DNA of 50,176 nucleotides from Actinoplanes solisilvae (GCF_003999975.1 NZ_RJAC01000038.1:1-50176); one strand, 5' to 3'; shown: positions 1 to 7,151, numbered from the stretch's first letter. Numbers and translations: made by a program. The notes: generated by a model from the letters alone, not told the origin.

Positions 1-28
1 ACGTGCGCAGGGCGCATACTGGCGGTGA

Positions 29-87
29 CCTCGTCGGGGGTTTCGGTCGTGTGTGGTAACTCGATCCGAACCCACGACGAGGTTTTT
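29..87 (+). terminator. Candidate intrinsic terminator
   Basis: Positions 29-46 and 66-82 form a nearly perfect stem of about 17 bp with one mismatch and one bulge (CCTCGTCG... pairing with ...CGACGAGG). The loop is 19 nt, and TTTTT follows directly at 83-87. A GC-rich stem plus a T-run is the classical intrinsic terminator layout. It would end a plus-strand transcript entering from outside the window. It lies outside the recognisable tnpB end and may belong to flanking host DNA. Confidence 0.5.
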
Positions 88-143
88 ACGTCGCTACGTC
101 CCTCTTCCCGAGTGAGTTACGTACAGAACTTCTGATCAGGCGC

Positions 144-1430
144 TTAGAGGACGGAGATTCCCTCCACGCTGCGCGTGGAACACGCGGCGTCCGGGTGGGT
201 TCCCGCTTCTCTGCGCGCCGCCGGGACGAGTCCCGGTCTTACGTGCGCTCCACGGGCGTTGAGGTCCGCCTGCCCGGCGGCCCTGACGTTCTTCGCGGCG
301 TTGACGTCCCGGTCGTGGTGACTGCCACACGGACAGTCCCACTCCCGGACGTTCAGCGCCATCTTCTCGTTGATCCGGCCACACGCCGAGCACATCCGGG
401 TGGACGGGAAGAACCGATTCACCCGGGCGAACGTCCGCCCGTACCGCGCCGCCTTGTACTGCAACATGCTGGTGAAACTGGCCCACCCCGCATCGTGCAC
501 GGACTTCGCCAGCCGGGTCCGGCCGAGACCGACGACGCACAAATCCTCGACGTACACCGCTTGGTTGTCGCGGATGATCGCCGTGGACAGCTTGTGCTGC
601 CAGTCCCGCCGAGTGTCGGCCACCCGGGCGTGCGCCCTGGCGACCTTGACGACGGCCTTCTTGCGGTTCTGACTGCCGCGCTGCTTGCGGGACAGATCCT
701 GCTGCAACCTCTTGAGCTTGCGGGCCGCGCGGCGCAAAAACTTCGGTGCCGTCACTTTCGTTGCGTCGGACATGACCGCGAAGTGGGTCAGGCCCAGGTC
801 GATCCCGATCTCGGGGTCGGTCGGCGGCAACGACTCGTCCTCGGCCGTGGTCACGACGAACGAGGCGAAGTACCGGCCCGCCGCGTCCCGGATCACGGTG
901 ACCGAACTGGACTCCGACGGCAGGCTCCGCGACCACCGGACCGGCACATCGCCGATCTTCGGCAACCTGAGTCGACCGTTGTCGAGAACCTTGAACCGGG
1001 CGTTCTTGGTGAAGCGGATGGACTGCCGGTTGTCCTTGCGGGACCGGAACCTCGGCGGGGCCACCTTGCGGCCCTTGCGCTTGCCCGTGACCGAGGCGAA
1101 GAAGTTGCGGTACGCCACGTTCAGATCGGCGAGTGCCTGCTGCAGCACGACCGAGGACACCTCGCCCAGCCATGCCCGTTGCGAGGTGGTCTTGGCCCGG
1201 GTGATGACCCGCTTGGACAACTCGGCGTCCGACACGTATTTCTCGCCCGCCTCGCGGGCCTGCTGACGCAGGCGCAGCCCATCGTTGAAAACCACGCGGG
1301 CACAGCCGAACGCTTGCGCCAGCGCGGTGCGCTGGGCCGCGTCCGGGTAGACCCGGAAGTTGTAACGAAGCTGCAGGAGGCCGAGTGTAAGTTTATGGCC
1401 GATATCGAAGGTATCCGCACCGGTAGACAC
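144..1430 (-). CDS. tnpB: IS200/IS605-family TnpB (RNA-guided nuclease)
   Basis: TnpB proteins are RuvC-fold, guide-RNA-directed endonucleases carried by IS200/IS605 elements. The whole fold is recognisable: an N-terminal stretch starting LRYNFRVYPD, a RuvC-I motif GIDLGLTHFAV with the first Asp, VYVEDL with the Glu, a zinc finger CSACG...CPCG, and a closing HDRDVNAAKN with the last Asp. All three acidic catalytic residues and four cysteines are present. Family-like sequence begins at a CTG codon near 1376 where an ATG is expected. The nearest legal in-frame start upstream is GTG at 1430 (others at 1448, 1454 and 1481), so the start is uncertain. The 5' end overlaps the broken tnpA on the other strand. 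The stop lies inside the usual end sequence of such elements, whose 3' hairpin looks incomplete here. Confidence 0.85.
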   Translation of the reverse strand: MSTGADTFDIGHKLTLGLLQLRYNFRVYPDAAQRTALAQAFGCARVVFNDGLRLRQQAREAGEKYVSDAELSKRVITRAKTTSQRAWLGEVSSVVLQQALADLNVAYRNFFASVTGKRKGRKVAPPRFRSRKDNRQSIRFTKNARFKVLDNGRLRLPKIGDVPVRWSRSLPSESSSVTVIRDAAGRYFASFVVTTAEDESLPPTDPEIGIDLGLTHFAVMSDATKVTAPKFLRRAARKLKRLQQDLSRKQRGSQNRKKAVVKVARAHARVADTRRDWQHKLSTAIIRDNQAVYVEDLCVVGLGRTRLAKSVHDAGWASFTSMLQYKAARYGRTFARVNRFFPSTRMCSACGRINEKMALNVREWDCPCGSHHDRDVNAAKNVRAAGQADLNARGAHVRPGLVPAARREAGTHPDAACSTRSVEGISVL

Positions 1431-1616
1431 TGTATTTTTGCTCTGCACGCCCACTTGGTTTTCGTGACAAAGTTTCGGCACAGGGTGTTCGATGACCGCA
1501 CCTCGCCCGGATGGAGGAGATCATGCGGGCGGTGTGCGCGGACTTCGAAACCGAGCTGATCGAGTTCAACGGCGAGAACAACCACGTCCACCTGCTCGTG
1601 AACCTGAAGGCCGGAG
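1395..1616 (+). pseudogene. tnpA: Truncated, frameshifted IS200/IS605 tnpA (Y1 transposase)
   Basis: The reading begins at ATG 1395 with MADIEGIRTGRHCIFALHAH, the typical N-terminus of IS200-like Y1 (HUH) single-strand transposases. At about 1499-1501 one C is missing. Restoring it (CGC CAC CTC GCC CGG ATG) joins the first frame to the second, which starts at 1511 with MEEIMRAVCADFETE and runs to the HUH motif NNHVHLLVN. Homology stops around 1616, so the helix carrying the catalytic Tyr is absent. The gene is therefore doubly inactivated. It is divergent from and overlaps tnpB, so the element could move only with a transposase supplied in trans. Confidence 0.85.
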
Positions 1617-1723
1617 CACTGGCCCACATTCCGGTAGCGGCGTCCAGGTCTGGCCGCACAACGCGCGCCACCTCGAGCCGGGACACGATCACACAGGACT
1701 GAACCTCCTGGCCCGACCCGGCC

Positions 1724-1809
1724 GTGCGGCAGGTCCTCGCCGAACAGCTCACCCCACTCGGCGTTCCCGTCTTGGGTGGACTCCCCTGGGCCACGGCGAC
1801 ACCCCGGCC
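1724..1809 (+). pseudogene. Fragment of LD-carboxypeptidase (S66) 3' region
   Basis: The 80 nt at 1730-1809 closely match 6334-6414 inside the intact LD-carboxypeptidase gene of this window (about 85% identical by eye). The translation reads VRQVLAEQLTPLGVPVLGGLP, like VQQVLAEQLTSLGIPVLGGLP of the intact copy. One C is then missing in the CCCC run near 1784, which shifts the frame before the catalytic-His motif GHGD. Only this 28-codon scrap remains. It is either a partial duplication of the local gene or the remnant of a paralogue. Confidence 0.7.
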
Positions 1810-1910
1810 GCGCGCCACTGCCGGGAGCCATCGCGGAGAAGACCGCACTTCCGGCCACGGCCGCGTTCCCGCGTATCGACCCGTTCTGCTGCCCGCTGGA
1901 GTCACGGCGC

Positions 1911-1916
1911 TATCTT
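1911..1916 (+). promoter_or_regulatory. -10 hexamer TATCTT of a leaderless gene
   Basis: TATCTT ends 6 nt before GTG 1923. This is the spacing expected when transcription starts at the first base of the start codon, as is common in actinobacteria. It supports 1923 as the translation start of the next gene. Confidence 0.45.
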
Positions 1917-1922
1917 GAGGCG

Positions 1923-2468
1923 GTGCGAACAGTGGAGATCACCGCGCCTGACGGGACGCCGTGGAGCGTACGGGTGGTCTGGGAACCTCGGTGGCGGGCG
2001 CTGGCGCGGCGGTTCGGCGGGTGGCGGGCCAAACGCCGCAACGACGTCGAGCCCGGCGAGGTGTTGACCACCGGCGCCGACGCAAGCATCCAAGTCGGTG
2101 GCAGCGGCGGGGGAAGCTCCGGTGACGAGCTCGTCATCGTCGGCATCGCGCTGTTCGGGCTGGTGGTGGCCGGGGTGCTGTTCTGGTGGGTGCTGCTCCC
2201 GCTGCTGCTGATCGTCCTGGACGGGCTGATCGTGGCCATGCTGCTCGTCGCCTCGGTGCTGGCCCGGGTGCTCCTGCGGCGACCGTGGATCGTCCGCGCG
2301 ACCGCCGGAACGGGCGAGACCACCGAGATGAGCGTGATCGGCTGGCAGTCCGCCCTGCGTCACCGCGACGCCATCGCCGACTCGCTACGGGCGTACGGCC
2401 TGGGCCCCGCGACCGAGCATCCGATCGCCGCTCACACGGCAGGGTTCGACGGGCACCGACCGAAGTAA
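1923..2468 (+). CDS. Two-TM hypothetical membrane protein
   Basis: No family recognised. The 181-residue product has a soluble N-terminal part (about residues 1-60), a Gly/Ser-rich hinge (GGSGGGSS), two adjacent hydrophobic segments at about residues 70-115, and a polar C-terminal tail. It is probably a small inner-membrane protein with both ends on one side. GTG 1923 is preferred because TATCTT lies 6 nt upstream; GTG 1932 also follows GAGG at a normal ribosome-binding distance. The TAA stop at 2466-2468 is part of the putative -10 box of the next gene, so the two are probably transcribed independently although head to tail. The region just upstream is transposon and carboxypeptidase debris. 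Confidence 0.6.
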   Translation: MRTVEITAPDGTPWSVRVVWEPRWRALARRFGGWRAKRRNDVEPGEVLTTGADASIQVGGSGGGSSGDELVIVGIALFGLVVAGVLFWWVLLPLLLIVLDGLIVAMLLVASVLARVLLRRPWIVRATAGTGETTEMSVIGWQSALRHRDAIADSLRAYGLGPATEHPIAAHTAGFDGHRPK

Positions 2469-2471
2469 TCT
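2466..2471 (+). promoter_or_regulatory. -10 hexamer TAATCT overlapping a stop codon
   Basis: TAATCT contains the TAA stop of the preceding gene and ends 6 nt before the GTG start at 2478. The spacing fits a leaderless promoter for the ankyrin-repeat gene. Confidence 0.45.
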
Positions 2472-2477
2472 GCTGGC

Positions 2478-3035
2478 GTGGACGCGTTGCGGGAGGGACC
2501 GCTGCACCTGGCCGCCCGGGCGGGCGACGGGCGCGAGGTGGCTCGGCTGCTGGCGGCGGGCGCCGTCGTCAATTCCGGCAACCACCGTGGGTACACGCCG
2601 TTGCACATCGCGGCCGGGATGGCGGCGTCCGAGGTCGTGACCCTGCTGCTGACCGCCGGCGCTGACGCCACGGCCCTGTCGGTCTTCGGGATCACGCCGC
2701 TGCACGAGGTGGCCCGCGGCCGGGTCGGTGACGCCGACGCTCCACCGCGGATCATCGACGATCTCCTCGCCGCCGGCTGCCCGATCGACGCCGTGGACAG
2801 CACCGGGCGTACGGCCCTCTGGTACGCGGCCGCCACCGGCACCACCCCGCTGCCGCCCGAGCGAATGGCCGCCCGCTTCCGCGTGTTGCAGCACCTGCTC
2901 GACCGGAGGGCCGACCCTGGCATCGCGGCCCGCGGCACCCAGGGCCGCCCGATCGACGCCGCCCGTGGACTCCACCAGACCAAGCTGTACCGGATCGAAT
3001 GGCCCGAGGGCGTGGCGCTGCTGGAAGCCTATTGA
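2478..3035 (+). CDS. Ankyrin-repeat protein
   Basis: The 185-residue cytoplasmic protein is made almost entirely of ankyrin repeats. Recognisable units are GPLHLAARAGDGREVARLLAAG (about residues 6-27, quoted in part by its core PLHLAARAGD), YTPLHIAAGMAASEVVTLLL (about 35-54) and ITPLHEVARG followed by a looser unit with TALWYAAATG. Ankyrin arrays bind protein partners; no enzymatic domain is attached and no partner can be named. The GTG start is set by a TAATCT hexamer 6 nt upstream. The 3' end overlaps the convergent DUF1877-like gene by 7 bp. Confidence 0.8.
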   Translation: MDALREGPLHLAARAGDGREVARLLAAGAVVNSGNHRGYTPLHIAAGMAASEVVTLLLTAGADATALSVFGITPLHEVARGRVGDADAPPRIIDDLLAAGCPIDAVDSTGRTALWYAAATGTTPLPPERMAARFRVLQHLLDRRADPGIAARGTQGRPIDAARGLHQTKLYRIEWPEGVALLEAY

Positions 3036-3526
3036 TCGACGGTGAAGATGACGGCGCGCTTGGCCTCCGCTGCCTCGAAGTAGAAGTCGCGCACCTGAGT
3101 GAACCAGTACCAGGTGTAGTCGAAGTCCTCGTCACCGAGCACACCCTGGTACTCCGTGGCGTCGATCCGGTCGTAGCGCCGCCGCATCCAGACCTGATCC
3201 ACATCGCTGAGGGCCGCGGCGACCTGAGCCACTTCCTCGACGCGCAGGTGCGCCACGATGTAGTCGTCGCCCTCGTGGTGGTGCCCACCGCCGAGCACGG
3301 CCATGTCGAGCGGGGAGAGCCGCCGCCCACACCCAAGCGTCCCGTCGCTCAGACAGCGGTGAATGGCGTCCCAAGCCTTGTCCGTCTCGCAATCGAGCGG
3401 TTCACCGTCCCAGTCGCCCATCTCGAGCTCTTCGACAAATTCCCGTACGTCGCTGTCGTCGCTGGTCGCCATCAATGCGGCTTCCTGCTCCTGCGTCAGC
3501 GCGAAAAACATTCCCCGGCAGGCCAT
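3029..3526 (-). CDS. DUF1877 (YfbM-like) family protein
   Basis: The 165-residue product starts MACRGMFFALTQEQEAALM, then has EFVEELE, DKAWDAIHRCL and a C-terminal half with TWYWFTQVRDFYFEAAEAK. This pattern is that of the DUF1877/YfbM family, whose biochemical role is unknown. The open frame extends 46 codons further upstream, but that part has no family resemblance, so ATG 3526 is chosen. No signal peptide or membrane segment is seen. The gene is convergent with the ankyrin gene, overlapping it by 7 bp, and divergent from the next gene. Confidence 0.75.
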   Translation of the reverse strand: MACRGMFFALTQEQEAALMATSDDSDVREFVEELEMGDWDGEPLDCETDKAWDAIHRCLSDGTLGCGRRLSPLDMAVLGGGHHHEGDDYIVAHLRVEEVAQVAAALSDVDQVWMRRRYDRIDATEYQGVLGDEDFDYTWYWFTQVRDFYFEAAEAKRAVIFTVDQ

Positions 3527-3591
3527 GTCCGGCAGACTACGTGAGCCGGTGACCCGGGCGGCCGGGCTGCCCCGGCCCGCCCGCCGCTCGC

Positions 3592-3640
3592 TAAGGTGAT
3601 CATCATGGTCAACAGGAAGGGCTTCGGCCCGACACGATGA
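3592..3640 (+). promoter_or_regulatory. Leaderless mini-ORF coupled to the next gene
   Basis: TAAGGT (3592-3597) lies 7 nt before ATG 3605. From this ATG a 11-codon frame (MVNRKGFGPTR) ends in TGA 3638-3640, which overlaps ATG 3637 of the following gene. This is the layout of a leaderless leader peptide translationally coupled to a downstream gene. The AGGAAGG inside it is rather far from ATG 3637 for an ordinary ribosome-binding site. Confidence 0.35.
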
Positions 3641-4152
3641 CGGCGCCGGATGTCGACATTGCACGTCGGCTCGCGCTCCTGCGGTTGCCGGTCAAGCCGT
3701 TACGCCCGGAGGCTACCTGGGTATACCCGCGCACCGGCGAACTGCCTCTGATCTACGACTGCTACGCGCTCAACGTCGACGGCGAGGACGCCGTCGTGTG
3801 CTTCCTCGGCATGGAGGTACTCCAGTTCCCCATCGTTTCCGTACGCGACGGCACAGCCACCGACCATGGCACGTCGCCCGTCCCCGGAGTTCACGGCCTG
3901 CTGGTCGACGGCGACCGGGCTCTGCTCGTCGGCGGTTACCCACCCGACTTCGACGTGCTCACTGCGACATCCCTCGGGATGGGCGCCTCCGGCAGCGACG
4001 CGGTCAGCCGTCTCATCCGTCCCGACGGTCGCGAACTCCGGCAGGCGCGACGCTTCTGCCGCGGCGGCACGCTGTACGTCTTCTTCGACGGCACGATCTG
4101 CGCCACCACAACGATCGACGCCCCGACCACGAGCGGTGCAGACCCGAAGTAG
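3637..4152 (+). CDS. Hypothetical protein
   Basis: No family recognised. The 171-residue product is soluble, with alternating short hydrophobic strands (for example YDCYALNVDGEDAVVCFLG, HGLLVDGDRALLVGGYP, GTLYVFFDG) that suggest a mostly beta fold. Codon use is typical of the region and the frame is full length, so it is probably a real gene. The start ATG 3637 overlaps the stop of a putative 11-codon leader peptide. It is convergent with the next minus-strand gene, 6 bp apart. Confidence 0.6.
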   Translation: MTAPDVDIARRLALLRLPVKPLRPEATWVYPRTGELPLIYDCYALNVDGEDAVVCFLGMEVLQFPIVSVRDGTATDHGTSPVPGVHGLLVDGDRALLVGGYPPDFDVLTATSLGMGASGSDAVSRLIRPDGRELRQARRFCRGGTLYVFFDGTICATTTIDAPTTSGADPK

Positions 4153-4158
4153 GCCTGA

Positions 4159-4620
4159 TCAGCCGTCGTCGTTCGCGAGAGCTCGCTGGACCACCTGGTA
4201 GATCTGTTCGGCGGTGAGGCCGTGTCTGCGGGCGATGGCGTCGACGTCGTGACCCTCACCGTACTCGGCGACGATCGCGTCGTAGTCGGGGTGACCCTGT
4301 GGCGGCGGCCAGCCGCCGGGGGCGGGGTGAACGACGGGCGGGCCGTAATAGGGCGGCGGACCGTAAGCCGGCGGCGGACCGTAAACCGGGGGCGGACCGT
4401 AAGACGGCGGCGGGCCGTAAACCGGGGGCGGGCCGTAAGACGGCTGAGGCGGGTAATGGCTCGGCGGCCCCTGAGCGGCGGGGCCGACCTCGCGCTCGAT
4501 CACCGCGTACACCTGCTCGACCGTGAGGCCGTACCGGAAGGCGATGCCCTCGACCGCGTGCCCGTCGGCGAACTCGGCGACGATGCGGTCCTCCCTGCTC
4601 GAATAACCGTCCACGCTCAC
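4159..4620 (-). CDS. Protein with two HTH-like modules joined by a YGPPP repeat linker
   Basis: No named family recognised. Residues about 10-45 (REDRIVAEFADGH...YGLTVEQVYAVIERE) and about 113-148 (YDAIVAEYGEGH...HGLTAEQIYQVVQRA) are clearly related copies of one helical module with a helix-turn-helix look (GLTxEQxYxVxxR). Between them lies a low-complexity linker of six 6-residue units of the type [SVAY]YGPPP plus a Pro-rich tail, encoded by an 18-bp DNA repeat. The linker should be extended and flexible, so the protein could bridge two identical binding sites. The start is GTG 4620. There is no signal peptide or TM helix, so it is probably cytoplasmic. Confidence 0.6.
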   Translation of the reverse strand: MSVDGYSSREDRIVAEFADGHAVEGIAFRYGLTVEQVYAVIEREVGPAAQGPPSHYPPQPSYGPPPVYGPPPSYGPPPVYGPPPAYGPPPYYGPPVVHPAPGGWPPPQGHPDYDAIVAEYGEGHDVDAIARRHGLTAEQIYQVVQRALANDDG

Positions 4621-4637
4621 CCGTTCAAACTACCGGC

Positions 4638-5015
4638 TCACGTGGAGTAATGACCCTGCCGCCGGTCCGCGATCAGTCCCGGACCGTTCGGCCCCCATCC
4701 CACGAACTCTCGGGTGAGCTGCGCCGAGGCCGGCCCGTCGACCGCCCACAGCCCGCCCAGCCAGCCCACGTAGTCCCCGGCCTCGTCAGGGCTGACGGAC
4801 ACGGCGGGCACGCGCAGGTGAGCGGCGATCGTCTCGGCCACCGTACGGATCGGCACGCCCTCGTCGGCGACCGCGAGGCGGAACAGCCGCGCGGCGTCGT
4901 CTCGGTGGACCGCGGGCCAGCGGTTGCTGCCGTCACCGACGTACCCGATGGCGCCCTTCTCCCGGGCGAAGGCGATCGCGGCGGCCGTGAAGCCGTTGTC
5001 GCTAGTACGATCGTT
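4638..5015 (-). pseudogene. N-terminally truncated SDR/NAD-dependent epimerase remnant
   Basis: The readable frame encodes SDNGFTAAAIAFAREKGAIG, then VHRDDAARLFRLAV and PIRTVAETIAAHL through REFVGWGPNGPGLIAD. This is the C-terminal half of an atypical SDR (NmrA/epimerase type), with the usual substrate-domain motif VHRDDAA. The Rossmann half with the glycine-rich nucleotide-binding loop and the catalytic YxxxK is missing. The frame hits an in-frame stop at 5016-5018, inside the palindrome upstream of tetR, and the first legal start is GTG 4856. The gene was probably the divergent partner, and perhaps the target, of the adjacent TetR regulator before its 5' half was deleted. Confidence 0.75.
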
Positions 5016-5019
5016 CTAG
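5002..5019. promoter_or_regulatory. Palindromic TetR-type operator
   Basis: CTAGTACGATCGTTCTAG is an 18-bp inverted repeat with a single mismatched pair, lying 25 bp before the tetR start. Length, symmetry and position match a TetR-family autoregulatory operator. Confidence 0.7.
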
Positions 5020-5044
5020 GAATGGCAACCCCGAGGGGGCCTCG

Positions 5045-5614
5045 ATGACGGGACGGCCGGTCAACCATCAGCGGCGGGCCGAGCTGCTCGACGCCGCGGT
5101 CGACTACGCGACGGAGCACGGCTTCGCCGACCTGTCGTGGCGGCCGGTGGCGCGGGCGCTCGGGGTCTCGACCACCACGCTGGTGCATCACTTCGGCACC
5201 AAGGAGCAGATGCTCGAAGCCATCCTCGGGCGCCTGCGGGAGCGCGCGTTCGCCGCCACCAGCGCCGCCGTCGGCGACCAGCCCGACCTGGCCGCCCTGG
5301 CCGCCGCCGCCCGCGCCGTCTGGACCCGCGCCTCCGACCCGCGTCAGGGCGCCGAGTTCCGCCTCTTCTTCGCCGTCTACGGCCAGGCCCTGCAGTCGCC
5401 CGGCCAGTTCGCCGAGTTCCTCGACCGCGTCGTGGCCGACTGGATGCGCGCCCTGATCGACGCCCAGAAAACCGACAGGACAACCGCGACGCGTACGGCC
5501 ACCCTGGTCATCGCCACCATCCGTGGCCTGCTGCTCGACCTGCTGGCCACCGGCGACGACGACCGCGTGCAGGACGCGGCCGCCGCCTTCCTGGCTACGC
5601 TCGAGGAACGCTGA
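5045..5614 (+). CDS. TetR/AcrR family transcriptional regulator
   Basis: The 189-residue protein has the TetR layout: an N-terminal three-helix DNA-binding domain (about residues 8-55; LLDAAVDYATEHGFADLSW, then RALGVSTTTLVHHFGTKEQM with the recognition helix) and an all-helical C-terminal ligand/dimer domain. It should act as a homodimeric repressor released by a small ligand that cannot be predicted. A GAGGGGG ribosome-binding site precedes ATG 5045. The palindrome at 5002-5019 is its likely own operator. The former divergent SDR target is now a remnant, so the regulator may control only itself and the downstream LD-carboxypeptidase gene, 5 bp away. Confidence 0.9.
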   Translation: MTGRPVNHQRRAELLDAAVDYATEHGFADLSWRPVARALGVSTTTLVHHFGTKEQMLEAILGRLRERAFAATSAAVGDQPDLAALAAAARAVWTRASDPRQGAEFRLFFAVYGQALQSPGQFAEFLDRVVADWMRALIDAQKTDRTTATRTATLVIATIRGLLLDLLATGDDDRVQDAAAAFLATLEER

Positions 5615-5619
5615 ACCGC

Positions 5620-6498
5620 ATGGCACTGCACCCCGGGGACCTCGTCCAGCTCGTCGCGCCGTCCGGCTGGATCGGGCCGGAGCGGGCCGCCGCGGCGATC
5701 GAGACGCTGACCGGCTGGGGGTTGCGGGCCCGGCTCGGCGAGCACGCCATGAAGACGTGGTTCTATCTGGCCGGCACCGACGAGCAGCGCCGCGCCGACC
5801 TCGACGCCGCCTTCCGCGATCCTGAGGTGCGGGCCGTCTTCTGCCTGCGCGGCGGCTACGGCGCCCAGCGGATCGTCGACGACCTCGACTACGCCGCCGT
5901 CCGCGCCGACCCCAAACCGCTGCTGGGCTTCTCCGACATCACCGCGCTGCACGTGGCCCTCTGGTGCGAGGCCCACCTGGCCACCCTGCACACTCCCCCG
6001 CTCGTGCACTTCGACGAGCGCACCCGCCGCGCCCTGATGACATCCGACCCGATCGTCGTCGCCGCGGACCCCGAGGGCGTACGGGTCCCCGGCCGCGCTG
6101 AGGGCATCCTGCTCGGCGGCAACCTGACCGTCCTGGCCGCGACCGCGGGCACCCGCCACCGCCCGGACCTCACCGGCGCGATCCTGCTGATCGAAACCGT
6201 CGACGAGGAGCCCTACCGGGTCGACCGCTCCCTGGTGCAGCTGAAACGCTCCGGCTGGTTCGACGGCCTGGCGGGCGTGGCCGTAGGCCAGTTCACCAAC
6301 TGCACCGACGACGGCCCGACCCCGACGGTCCAGCAGGTCCTCGCCGAACAGCTGACCTCGCTCGGCATCCCCGTCCTGGGCGGCCTCCCCCTAGGCCACG
6401 GCGACACCCCGGCCACGGTCCCCCTCGGCGTCCCCGCCGTCCTGGACGTAGACGCGGGCACCCTGACCGCCGACCCGGTCGACAGCCCCAGCCGTTAG
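5620..6498 (+). CDS. LD-carboxypeptidase / MccF-like S66 peptidase
   Basis: S66 serine peptidases remove the terminal D-Ala from murein tetrapeptides (LdcA) or inactivate microcin C-type nucleotide-peptide toxins (MccF). The 292-residue protein has the family signatures: LVAPSG at the N-terminus, CLRGGYGAQRI (about residues 75-85), GFSDIT with nucleophile Ser105, LLIETVDEEPYR with Glu192, and GLPLGHGD with His260, so the Ser-Glu-His triad is complete. There is no signal peptide, which suits a cytoplasmic murein-recycling or resistance role. ATG 5620 is 5 bp after tetR, suggesting one transcript. An 80-bp fragment of a related gene lies at 1730-1809. Confidence 0.88.
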   Translation: MALHPGDLVQLVAPSGWIGPERAAAAIETLTGWGLRARLGEHAMKTWFYLAGTDEQRRADLDAAFRDPEVRAVFCLRGGYGAQRIVDDLDYAAVRADPKPLLGFSDITALHVALWCEAHLATLHTPPLVHFDERTRRALMTSDPIVVAADPEGVRVPGRAEGILLGGNLTVLAATAGTRHRPDLTGAILLIETVDEEPYRVDRSLVQLKRSGWFDGLAGVAVGQFTNCTDDGPTPTVQQVLAEQLTSLGIPVLGGLPLGHGDTPATVPLGVPAVLDVDAGTLTADPVDSPSR

Positions 6499-6551
6499 GA
6501 ATCGATCCCGTCTTCATCCTGGATCCGGCATACGGCTGGCCGCGAGCCTGA

Positions 6552-7151
6552 TCACTCGTCGCTGTCCGGGTGTTGTGGGCGACGTCGTCGGGGGCGCCAT
6601 GCTTCGATCACCTTCGCGACCGCTGTCACCAGGAAGAGCTGGCCGGTCAGGGCCTCGAGCACGGCCAGCGTACGACCGGGGTTGCCGGCCGGCACCAGGT
6701 CGCCGTAGCCCGTCGTGGTCAGGGTGATGAAGCTGAAGAACAGGAAGTCGGGCAGGGTCGCCTCGCCGTGGGCGCCGAAGAACGGGCCGGGCTGGATCAC
6801 CTCGATGGCGCGGTAGCCGAAGCCGAAGGCCATACCGAGCATCACGTACGCCGCCAGCGCCCCCAGCAGCAGTTGCCGGTCGACGTCGCGGCGGGCCACG
6901 TCGACGACCATCGCGGCCGGGGCGATCACATAGAGGATGCAGCTGGCCAGGAACGTCGCGCCGATCAGCCAGTTGTGCGGGGTCGTCACTCCCCACGCGG
7001 CGGCGCCCAGCGCGGCCACGAAGACCACGGCGGCGGCGCGGTGCAGGTGTTTGCTGACCGCCGCGACCCGCATCACGTACCAGACGGTGCCGACCTGGAC
7101 GACCAGCACCAGCGGGATGCCGACGCGCTCGGTGACCGACGTGGCGAGCAC
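6552..7151 (-). CDS. Two-pore-type potassium ion channel family protein
   Basis: The product has several hydrophobic segments (about residues 11-32, 38-56, 63-85, 93-115) followed by a pore unit: LPDFLFFSFITL, the selectivity filter TTTGYGDLVP, and a last TM helix LEALTGQLFLVTAVAKVI. The filter is diagnostic of K+ channels (Ion_trans_2). There is no C-terminal RCK/TrkA domain, only a short Arg-rich tail. GTG 7151 is the only legal start, yet the frame continues upstream with a hydrophobic stretch (GYGPVLGLIALTY). The true start may therefore be a non-canonical codon further upstream, near the GAGGAG motif that follows the stop of the upstream flavoprotein gene. The two genes are likely co-transcribed. 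Confidence 0.85.
   Translation of the reverse strand: MLATSVTERVGIPLVLVVQVGTVWYVMRVAAVSKHLHRAAAVVFVAALGAAAWGVTTPHNWLIGATFLASCILYVIAPAAMVVDVARRDVDRQLLLGALAAYVMLGMAFGFGYRAIEVIQPGPFFGAHGEATLPDFLFFSFITLTTTGYGDLVPAGNPGRTLAVLEALTGQLFLVTAVAKVIEAWRPRRRRPQHPDSDE

Noticed and set aside
195..1559. 454-codon plus-strand frame across the tnpB region
   Set aside because: It is antisense to tnpB for most of its length; only the last part (from ATG 1395) is meaningful, as the broken tnpA.
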